64,000 bases of DNA from the NCBI RefSeq assembly GCF_037996825.1, contig NZ_JBBNAC010000002.1, forward strand, positions 1 through 64,000. The letters are read 5' to 3'. The position numbers and the translations under genes are program-made. The DNA comes from Bdellovibrio sp. BCCA. Its GTDB lineage: Bacteria; Bdellovibrionota; Bdellovibrionia; Bdellovibrionales; Bdellovibrionaceae. The notes under the pieces are model-generated. The model was given only the letters and a program-made list of their open reading frames with translations. It did not search any database and was not told where the DNA came from. This document shows, piece after piece, positions 58,133 through 64,000 of the stretch (its first letter is position 1; the number at the start of each line of letters is the position of its first letter).

Positions 58133-58159
58133 CCAGTTAACATGGTAAACATGGTAAAA
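58133..58159 (+). promoter_or_regulatory. 9-bp phased repeat array
   Basis: CCAGTTAAC, ATGGTAAAC, ATGGTAAAA in 9-base phase, about 50 bases before the GTG at 58208. The apparent ATG at 58142 falls inside a unit and is not a likely start. Confidence 0.6.
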
Positions 58160-58207
58160 TCAATTTATTATGGTACTAACGTCATATTTCATTGCTACGG
58201 AGGACGA

Positions 58208-58477
58208 GTGGCGCTTATTCCTAAAAGAATTTATGTGGAACGCTCTCAGATTACGAAAGCTGCATTTGTTGCATTTTTTATTGGCCTTGTGTTCTGTTCG
58301 TTGGCTATCTATTTTGAGATGCCCGAACCTTCCTTAGTAGTTACTCTCTTTTCGTTGGGTTTAACTTCATTTTACCTCGGCAGTGCCCTGGCTTCATATA
58401 TTTTTTCTAGGTCCGGAGTTTTTAAGGTAACAGTTGATGATTCTGAAATTGTGAACTCTACCGAAGGTGATAAATAA
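58208..58477 (+). CDS. small membrane protein
   Basis: 89 residues from the GTG at 58208 (GGAGGA upstream). Two membrane segments (AAFVAFFIGLVFCSLAIYFEM and LVVTLFSLGLTSFYLGSALASYIF) with a basic N-terminus. Its stop overlaps the next start by one base. It may anchor or assist the kinase-like protein. No family recognised. Confidence 0.55.
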   Translation: MALIPKRIYVERSQITKAAFVAFFIGLVFCSLAIYFEMPEPSLVVTLFSLGLTSFYLGSALASYIFSRSGVFKVTVDDSEIVNSTEGDK

Positions 58478-59136
58478 TGATTAACGTCGATTCTAGAAGT
58501 CAAAAACTAGAATCAGTCACCATTGGGAAATACCCTTTCTATTTCCTTTTTGACAAAAATTCTCCGAATGGATCTTCCGGCCATTATTTTAAGCACCCAT
58601 ACAATCGCAAGATCGGAGTGAAGGTATTCGCAGATACAAAACTGACTAAAGAGCAGGATGCCAGAAATCTCTATCTCCGAGCTCAGGGCGCCCATGAAGA
58701 CATAGTTTGGGAAGCTGCTTTGATTAATTGCTTCTATAAGAAGAGAGTGGCAGTTGTTCGATTTTGTATCGATACGTCTACCCAAGATAAGTATCTTGGA
58801 ATTGTTATGCCTCACTTCTCTGGTAAACACCCTCAGAACATGTTGGGAACATTTTATTGCTCAAGGAAGGATAAGTGCTATCTGCGAAGTGGCAGAGGGC
58901 GCGTTCCACTGGCCACGGCTATAAATATGCGGGCATTTGAGATCGGTTTCCATCTCAGTGATCTGCATGAGCAGAATGTAATCGTGGACAGCAATGGGCG
59001 GCCTTGGCCTATTGATTTTGGTAGCCACTCAATACAAGCCTTCAAGAATTTTGGTGGGCTGGCAAAAGAGTATTCCTGGGCAATGGAGAATTTTAAAAAG
59101 CACTATCACCAAACCGTAAAAGGAAAGGTGTATTAG
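58477..59136 (+). CDS. protein-kinase-like (APH-type) protein
   Basis: 219 residues. An early KIGVKVF (VAIK-like lysine, residues about 44-50) and, near 165-182, HLSDLHEQNVIVDSNGRPW, then PIDFGSH match the H-x-D-L-H-x-x-N and D-F-G elements of aminoglycoside-phosphotransferase-like kinases (H-L-S-D-L-H with a displaced catalytic D). The lobe is short, so it may be a pseudokinase. It is coupled with a C39-like peptidase gene 2 bases downstream. Confidence 0.55.
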   Translation: MINVDSRSQKLESVTIGKYPFYFLFDKNSPNGSSGHYFKHPYNRKIGVKVFADTKLTKEQDARNLYLRAQGAHEDIVWEAALINCFYKKRVAVVRFCIDTSTQDKYLGIVMPHFSGKHPQNMLGTFYCSRKDKCYLRSGRGRVPLATAINMRAFEIGFHLSDLHEQNVIVDSNGRPWPIDFGSHSIQAFKNFGGLAKEYSWAMENFKKHYHQTVKGKVY

Positions 59137-59138
59137 AT

Positions 59139-59570
59139 ATGAAAGAATCTAGAAAAAATAGTCTAAAACCAATTTCCCAGCAAGATGGATGGAGTTGTGT
59201 TCCCGTCGCTCTCTACAATCTATTGATTCTCCTTGGGAGGCCTGTTCCGCTAAAAGTTTTAAAACGCCAGTGCCGACTCAGTAAACGCTTTGGTACATTC
59301 AGAAACTATTTCTTTGAGGCCGCTGAAAAGAACAACATTCTTTTAAAAGAAACTAAATTTACTGAAGACACAAAGAACACATACTTCATCAGCGTGCCCA
59401 TCAAAGGTAAAGGCAAAATTGGCGGGCATATGATCCTTGTTCACAAAGGTTTTGTCTACAACGTGAACGGCAGAGGATGGCCGACAAAGCACAAGACTGA
59501 TTGGGTTCTTCGTAGCCTAATCAAAGCCTCGTTTCGAAATCGAAAAACTCAAGTATGGAGGGTTGTATGA
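59139..59570 (+). CDS. C39-peptidase-like protein
   Basis: 143 residues. ISQQDGWSCVPVALYNLLILL (about residues 12-32) carries the Gln and Cys of papain-like C39 peptidases, and IGGHMILVHKGFVYNVNGRGW (about 92-112) the His and Asn. C39 enzymes cut leader peptides at double-Gly sites or process bacteriocins; here no ABC transporter is nearby. Kinase plus peptidase suggests a small two-step signalling or processing pair. Confidence 0.6.
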   Translation: MKESRKNSLKPISQQDGWSCVPVALYNLLILLGRPVPLKVLKRQCRLSKRFGTFRNYFFEAAEKNNILLKETKFTEDTKNTYFISVPIKGKGKIGGHMILVHKGFVYNVNGRGWPTKHKTDWVLRSLIKASFRNRKTQVWRVV

Positions 59571-60052
59571 CCTTAAAGAAAGCCACCATTAAAAACAAGA
59601 TTTACAAAGATCTCAACGTCCTGATTGCAAAAGAGTTGATGGGTTGGAAAGAAATTCAAGCTCCTCAATATGATTTTGATGGTCCACTCCCAGAACAAGG
59701 AAAAGTTCTTGTGCCGCCAGGATTCGATGAAGAAACGTATCAATGGCCAAATCGCGGAGTGGTCCCATATTCGTTCTTTGTCACTCAGGAATATTCTAAG
59801 GATATGAATATGGCGATGCAGGTGGTAGCAGCAATGAAATCAAGCGGGTTTGAATTCATGCTCATCACCGGGACATGTGAGAAGCGTGGGTTAATTTACA
59901 CGGCTTCGTTTCTGAAGAATCAAAGGGGAGGAAAGGTAACGAAGACTGGAACTTCCACGCAGGCTTCGGTGGCAATTTGCTTGGCTGCGGTTGGCCTAAG
60001 AACTCTCTTAAAACGACAAAGTCAAAGGTTCAACGAAGAGCTCAGCAAGTAG
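59567..60052 (+). CDS. phage ABA-sandwich-like domain protein
   Basis: 161 residues from the ATG at 59567, overlapping the previous stop. LNVLIAKELMGWKEI, then YSKDMNMAMQVVAAMKSSGFEFMLI and TSTQASVAICLAAVGL match the layout of the phage ABA-sandwich domain found in small phage proteins, where L-x-x-E-V-M-G-W and S-T-x-x-x-A-W are conserved. Function of the family is unknown. Confidence 0.5.
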   Translation: MTLKKATIKNKIYKDLNVLIAKELMGWKEIQAPQYDFDGPLPEQGKVLVPPGFDEETYQWPNRGVVPYSFFVTQEYSKDMNMAMQVVAAMKSSGFEFMLITGTCEKRGLIYTASFLKNQRGGKVTKTGTSTQASVAICLAAVGLRTLLKRQSQRFNEELSK

Positions 60053-60132
60053 GGTTCAATATAAAGAATCATATCATTTGATATGAAAAAGTATATTAGC
60101 ACTGTTCACAAGGAAAAGCGAAGTGAGGAAGA

Positions 60133-60429
60133 ATGAACAAAAAGCAGCTGATCAAAAAAGTATCTGAGGAAACTGGCCTGTCGGTAAAGGACGTGACAAA
60201 GATGCTTGATAAGACACTACAGATTATCACCACGGCAGTTCGCAAGGGGGATGATCCTACCATCACTAACTTTGGAAGATTCACCAAGGTGAAGCGCGGA
60301 GCTCGCACTGTGGTGAATCCGAAGACTAAAAAAGCGATGAAGATCCCCGCGAGATGGTATCTCCGGTTCCAATCCGCAAAGAGCCTGAAGAATTCAATCG
60401 ATAAGAGAATTGATTGGAATCACTGGTAA
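60133..60429 (+). CDS. HU/IHF-family DNA-binding protein
   Basis: 98 residues. MNKKQLIKKVSEETGLSVKD, then ITNFGRFTKVKRGARTVVNP, KTKKAMKIPARWYLRFQSAK match the HU fold: two helices, a beta arm with R-x(n)-N-P and I-P-A. HU/IHF bend DNA and organise chromosomes or plasmids. GAGGAAGA precedes the ATG. The basic C-terminal tail (KRIDWNHW) is unusual. Confidence 0.85.
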   Translation: MNKKQLIKKVSEETGLSVKDVTKMLDKTLQIITTAVRKGDDPTITNFGRFTKVKRGARTVVNPKTKKAMKIPARWYLRFQSAKSLKNSIDKRIDWNHW

Positions 60430-60436
60430 GGACTTA

Positions 60437-60799
60437 ATGAATAAATCAGAACTGATCACCATTATTTGTTCAAAGCTTGGAGTGGAAACACTCCAAGAAT
60501 CACCATTGGAGATCAGAGATTCTTTCGGTAACCATGCCAGTGGCCCTTTTGCAGAAATGGTTAAAGAGAGATTTATCTCCGGCGCTATGCGGGCGTTCCT
60601 TGTTTACAAAGAGACGGAACGACAGAGAGCCATGTATCGAGACACTCAATGGGGCCACGTTGATCTGACCGAGTCAGAGTATCAACAGTGGGTATCAAAT
60701 CCCTCCACATTTAGGCACCCATCAATTCTCGAAGCTATCGCAAAAGTGGAGAATCCCGATTTCTGGGAAATGACCATTCAGTTAATGGCGGCTGAATAA
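60437..60799 (+). CDS. hypothetical protein
   Basis: 120 residues from the ATG at 60437, 7 bases after the HU stop. Helical, with YQQWVSNPSTFRHPSILEAIAKV near the C-terminus. No signal, no family recognised. Last gene before the decayed chemoreceptor fragment and the AT-rich gap. Confidence 0.5.
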   Translation: MNKSELITIICSKLGVETLQESPLEIRDSFGNHASGPFAEMVKERFISGAMRAFLVYKETERQRAMYRDTQWGHVDLTESEYQQWVSNPSTFRHPSILEAIAKVENPDFWEMTIQLMAAE

Positions 60800-60802
60800 A
60801 AG

Positions 60803-60971
60803 GATTTGATTTACGGGCAGACCTCTCAAAAGAAATCGCGAAACTCATTGAAGTGGGGGAGATTTCTCAGTCATGAACCAACTAAATCAGGTCGTTAAAA
60901 GCAATGTCGCTATATCGGAAACGGTAGCTTCAGCTTCCAAAAGTGTGGCCGAAGAAGGCCGAGAACCTTAA
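60803..60971 (+). pseudogene. decayed methyl-accepting chemotaxis protein fragment
   Basis: Two adjoining frames, shifted by one base near 60890, give DLRADLSKEIAKLIEVGEIS and then NQLNQVVKSNVAISETVASA, ending SKSVAEEGREP. Both parts resemble the cytoplasmic domain of chemoreceptors (S-x-K-E-I-x-x-L-I; NQ-V-x-x-NA-x-S-E-x-V-A-x-AS). An internal deletion and a frameshift explain the pieces. No complete receptor gene is near. A chance match over such short stretches is possible. Confidence 0.45.
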
Positions 60972-61809
60972 GGACTATCCGAAAAGTTGAAGATTTTGAT
61001 CAACAAAAAGTGACAAGATTCGATAAAAATAAAGGGGTCGTTTCGCTGAAAGAGGCGCATTTTGTGGTTCGAAAAAACGATACTTAGGCTTCAAAATAAG
61101 TTACATTTCTTCATCTTCAACTCGAATTACATGTTTGATTATACCTGGCGGAAACAGAGTTTCCGAAAAAACATCTCGAGTTTATATCCTGCTTTTTGAA
61201 TTAGGGCGGAAAATTAGGAAAGTCCCCATACCCAATTCCACCCTCAAAGTACCTTTTTGGAATATGAAGTGCCTATGTGTATAGTGAGATTACTGCTCAT
61301 ATATTGGCGACGTTTGCCAATAATATGTCCGGCGATTTTTCGCGGAAATTTCGCGGATTTTTTGTAAGAATTTTGGGATCGAAAATGGGTGCGCAGGAGA
61401 GCCGCCTTGAGTGGCGGATAGGGGTGAAAATTATTAGATTTTGGTATCTTGTATTCGATCAATATGTAGCGGGATTGGTTAATTTTGGTATTCAATTTTT
61501 TAAGGTCACTGTGGGTGTTTGATGGTGATTATGTATATGTTTTGGTAGATTTTTGATAAAATGTTGTAGTTTTGGCTGATTTTATGGGTTGTTGATATTG
61601 CACGTTCTGGGTGATTTTTAAGTCGCTTAAAACGCACTTAATAACCACAAATAATCGATAATGATCGATATCAATTCGATATCGGTTTGTCATTCAAGCT
61701 GGCTTAATATTCTTCCGTGAAATTCACGCGTCCCATTTAATAAATGAATGTGCTTCAGTAAGGTAAAAATGTTTTTCGTGAGCTTGAAATTAGAACCATC
61801 TGGCCCCTT
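60972..61809. other. AT-rich gene-free stretch
   Basis: About 840 bases without a credible gene. It holds a CCGCC/GGCGG hairpin near 61410, two tandem TTTCGCGGA units near 61340, and an inverted repeat CGATATC/GATATCG near 61668-61687. It may be an origin, a regulatory region or decayed sequence. I see no tRNA, RNA class or iteron array in it. Confidence 0.4.
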
Positions 61810-61835
61810 CTCATTTACCGTGGTCGACCCATTTA
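61810..61835 (+). promoter_or_regulatory. box-type promoter, leaderless start
   Basis: CTCATTTACCGTGGTCGA, then CCCATTTA. The ATG at 61842 lies exactly six bases after the box with no Shine-Dalgarno sequence. Confidence 0.65.
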
Positions 61836-61841
61836 TAGATC

Positions 61842-63407
61842 ATGGCAAACAAAAAGACCCTCAAAAAAATCAAAGAACTTACCCACGAATTCATTCCTAC
61901 GGCATGGAGTCACCTAACCAATATGACCACCAAGGAACTGGCAAGCCTGTCGTTCATGAAGTGGACAGCGACCTCACTTAAACAGTTCGACAGTAAAATC
62001 AAGCTTGCCATGTTGAGCGAAGACTACCAAGAAAAGGTGTCCGTGGCTGTTGAAGTGACCATGGATAATGGGGCATCAATCAACTACCTTTTCGTTCCGG
62101 AAGAACACTCCCTGTTCTCCCTAGCAGAAGACTTACGGATTAGTTGGGGTCCTAAGCTTCGTACTTCCAAGAACACAGAGTTCTCAATCTCCCATATTGA
62201 AGACATGCCTTGGACCCAAGAACAGTTGGTGGACCTTCTGGCAAGTCTCGTCGATCTATCCAGGTGGACCCAACCAGAATTCAAAAAGATCAAGTCATCC
62301 GGAGTTGTCCCGGCTTCCGCTTCTTATTCATTCAACGCGGACCTCCCCGCTGATGTCATAAATTCGATTATGGCAAAAGCATCGCACAAGGCCGTGGCTC
62401 AAAATTATGCCAGAAGACTTTCAAGTCTCCCATACAGTCACTTGAATTCAGCGGACCTGGTAAACGAAGCGATCAAAGCCACCTCCGACATCCCTGGTTG
62501 TGAAGTTACCCACTACACGGTCGACATGCTCAAAGATCTGGGTGCTGGGGCTTTCTGCGCGGTCGTACAAGGAACGAAAGATCCTCAAGGTGGGATTGTT
62601 GTGGTCAAACGCCGCACGAACAAAACTAAACCCATTGTGTTGGTAGGGAAGGGCATCACCTTCGATACTGGTGGCCTTAACTTAAAGACGGACGGAGGAC
62701 TTACCGGAATGCACCGAGATATGACGGGCGCAGCGGTAACACTCGGTTTATTCAAAGAGTTATGTTACGCACGTCCCGATCTCGATCTTTCCCTATATTT
62801 AGCCATCGGGGAGAACATGATCAGTGAAAAATCCTTCCTCCCCGGAGATGTCGTGGAGGCCATGAATGGCAAAACCATTGAGATTGACGATACGGACGCG
62901 GAGGGAAGACTCGTTCTTTACGACACACTTTTACTTGCGGAACGCGAAATCTTATCCAAGAAAGCGGTTGTAATCACCGTGGCTACCCTTACGGGATCGT
63001 GCGTGGATGTGGCGGGGCCGAGGCGGGCGGTTGTGGCCACGAATCGCGAAAAACTTTGGGAAGTCCTTTATGCCGTCGGAAAGAAGAGTGCTGAGCGTGT
63101 AGTTCCAGTTCCTATTGATGATGAATTCGAGGACGAACTTAAAACAAGTCTCATCGCTGATAGTACACAGAATACCGGACACTCAGCTGAGCACTGTTAC
63201 GCAGCTGCCTTCTTAGCTTCGGCGGTTAATGAGGAAAAGACATTCATCCACCTGGATATTGGTGGCACGGAGTTCGCGGCGGACGGACTTGGCCTTGTTA
63301 ATACGGCGGTTACTGGGTTTGGTTGTAGGTTCCTTTATCAACTTATTGATGAAGAGCTGTCTCCCTTGACAGTAAAGAAATTAAAAAAGGATCACCATGA
63401 AAAATAA
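61842..63407 (+). CDS. M17 leucyl aminopeptidase family protein
   Basis: 521 residues. GKGITFDTGGLNLKTDGG (near residue 269) and IDDTDAEGRLVLYDTL (near 348) are the two metal-binding and catalytic signatures of M17 leucyl aminopeptidases, which remove N-terminal residues from peptides in the cytoplasm. The N-terminal domain is longer than average but typical in plan. Leaderless start from the box promoter. A 34-residue frame overlaps its 3' end. Confidence 0.85.
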   Translation: MANKKTLKKIKELTHEFIPTAWSHLTNMTTKELASLSFMKWTATSLKQFDSKIKLAMLSEDYQEKVSVAVEVTMDNGASINYLFVPEEHSLFSLAEDLRISWGPKLRTSKNTEFSISHIEDMPWTQEQLVDLLASLVDLSRWTQPEFKKIKSSGVVPASASYSFNADLPADVINSIMAKASHKAVAQNYARRLSSLPYSHLNSADLVNEAIKATSDIPGCEVTHYTVDMLKDLGAGAFCAVVQGTKDPQGGIVVVKRRTNKTKPIVLVGKGITFDTGGLNLKTDGGLTGMHRDMTGAAVTLGLFKELCYARPDLDLSLYLAIGENMISEKSFLPGDVVEAMNGKTIEIDDTDAEGRLVLYDTLLLAEREILSKKAVVITVATLTGSCVDVAGPRRAVVATNREKLWEVLYAVGKKSAERVVPVPIDDEFEDELKTSLIADSTQNTGHSAEHCYAAAFLASAVNEEKTFIHLDIGGTEFAADGLGLVNTAVTGFGCRFLYQLIDEELSPLTVKKLKKDHHEK

Positions 63408-63501
63408 TGCATTCGGTGTGATTGGACCAAATCCAAGCTTCTTTGATATGTGCTCCAGTGCAATCATTCTCGCTAAGGGTGAAAACAGATATGAATTATA
63501 A
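63397..63501 (+). CDS. small hypothetical protein
   Basis: 34 residues beginning MKNNAFGVIGPNPSFFDMCS and ending LAKGENRYEL. It overlaps the aminopeptidase gene by 11 bases and has AAAAGG upstream. Intact frame but too short to judge; could be translated by coupling. No family recognised. Confidence 0.4.
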   Translation: MKNNAFGVIGPNPSFFDMCSSAIILAKGENRYEL

Positions 63502-63535
63502 CTTTTTGTGAAGCATTGGGACTTCCTGTAATTAC

Positions 63536-63559
63536 TGTTTTCTAGACTCCTCCCATTTA
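63536..63559 (+). promoter_or_regulatory. box-type promoter, leaderless start
   Basis: TGTTTTCTAGACTCC, then TCCCATTTA. The ATG at 63566 is exactly six bases downstream with no Shine-Dalgarno sequence. Confidence 0.7.
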
Positions 63560-63565
63560 TATCGA

Positions 63566-64000
63566 ATGAAAATCATTCTGTTAAATGACCAACATTACGG
63601 CTGCTCTGGTACTCGAAGCGTGAAAATCCACGAACAATTCATTAGTCTTCTCGCGGATAAAATTGTGTTCCACGGTGTTGAGTTGATTTTGGTTGCAGGG
63701 GATACCGGAACAACCAAGCAAGATGACTTGGAGAAGTTCTTTAAGCTCCTTAGATCAAAGGTCTCCATTCCCGTACTTATAGTGTTTGGAAACCATTGTT
63801 ATTGGGACGAAAATCCTCCACATCCATTGAAAGCACCTCGAACATACCATCAACTCAGGGAACTTCATGATGAACTATGCCGAGAATTCGATCTTCACTA
63901 CCTGGAAAATGGCCCATTTAAGCTGCGAAATATCCAGTTCAGTGGCTATGATGGATGGTATCGATCAATCAATCCTGTAACAAACGATGTCGACTCCCCA
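63566..64000 (+). CDS. calcineurin-like metallophosphoesterase (3' end beyond window)
   Basis: 145 residues visible, open to the window edge. LLNDQHYG (residues 5-12; D-x-H), LVAGDTG (about 42-48; GD) and VFGNHCYWD (about 72-80; GNH) are the first three metal-binding motifs of calcineurin-like phosphoesterases. These hydrolyse phosphoesters such as nucleotides or nucleic acids. The remaining H-x-H is beyond the edge. Likely an intact single gene with a leaderless start. Confidence 0.8.
   Translation, partial: MKIILLNDQHYGCSGTRSVKIHEQFISLLADKIVFHGVELILVAGDTGTTKQDDLEKFFKLLRSKVSIPVLIVFGNHCYWDENPPHPLKAPRTYHQLRELHDELCREFDLHYLENGPFKLRNIQFSGYDGWYRSINPVTNDVDSP

Noticed and set aside
12024-58159. The 9-bp repeats as a CRISPR array or iteron origin
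   Set aside because: Units are 9 bp, contiguous, degenerate and scattered at promoters in groups of three to six; there are no spacers or cas genes.
58142-58207. ATG at 58142 as the start of the small membrane gene
   Set aside because: It lies inside the 9-bp array; the GTG at 58208 has GGAGGA upstream.
61244-61522. Frames in 61244-61522 as genes
   Set aside because: AT-rich region with no ribosome site and biased, low-quality peptides.
61736-61762. CCCATTTA at 61730 as another full box promoter
   Set aside because: The upstream T-tract is absent and the following ATG leads to an implausible short frame.

Overview
The window looks like part of a large conjugative plasmid or integrative element, or an accessory region of that kind, from a Gram-negative bacterium. 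The support is an F-like/VirB-like type IV secretion (T4SS) cluster, several lipoproteins, an HU protein, a RuvC-like resolvase, a primase with a CHC2-type zinc finger, a polyvalent-type protein and many genes of phage/plasmid-only families. There is no rRNA, no capsid or tail gene, no relaxase and no recognisable replication initiator here. A Bdellovibrio/Bacteriovorax-type host is possible, but nothing in the sequence proves it.

Layout. 1-7.2 kb (minus strand): T4SS genes in the F-like order pilin, TraL/VirB3-like, several unknown membrane or secreted proteins, TraE/VirB8-like, glycine-zipper protein, TraC/VirB4 ATPase (cut by the window edge). 7.3-12.9 kb (plus): a two-helix membrane protein, a structured-RNA candidate (A), a protein resembling a divergent sigma factor, primase and RuvC-like resolvase, with a minus-strand ribbon-helix-helix-like protein between the last two. 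12.9-24.5 kb (plus): NHL-repeat lipoprotein, polyvalent metallopeptidase-like protein, GNAT-like protein and many unknowns. 24.5-26.6 kb (minus): PH-domain membrane protein, lytic transglycosylase and small genes. 26.7-34.6 kb: a 1299-residue PcfJ-like protein and a zinc-ribbon phage/plasmid family protein. 34.6-41.8 kb (mostly minus): MazG-like fusion, structured leader RNA (B), small membrane proteins, tRNA-Arg(CCU), a degenerate tyrosine-recombinase-like protein and a DUF262 protein. 42-47.7 kb (plus): a triple LuxR-HTH protein, a HerA-like ATPase and a second P-loop ATPase. 47.7-60.8 kb: phosphatase, four-HTH protein, matrixin-like lipoprotein, structured RNA (C), an Xre/ParS-type domain protein, a HEPN-MNT toxin-antitoxin module, a kinase-like plus C39-peptidase-like pair and HU. 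60.8-64 kb: a decayed chemotaxis-receptor fragment, an AT-rich gene-free stretch, an M17 aminopeptidase and a calcineurin-like phosphoesterase (cut by the edge).

Two recurrent promoter systems tie the window together. The first is a box of the form CTC(A)-TTTTT, about 9-10 bases, then CC(C/T)ATTTA or CCATTGA, found about 16 times on both strands just before genes. In four cases the start codon lies exactly six bases after the box with no Shine-Dalgarno sequence, which suggests leaderless mRNAs. The second is an array of 9-bp phased direct repeats (consensus RYGGTAAAC) lying against a -10 element, found about 11 times, including before the tRNA and before RNA C. The sigma-like protein at 9.0-9.9 kb and the ribbon-helix-helix-like protein at 11.6-12.0 kb are natural but unproven candidates for the factors that read these elements. 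Together they suggest that the element carries its own transcription programme.
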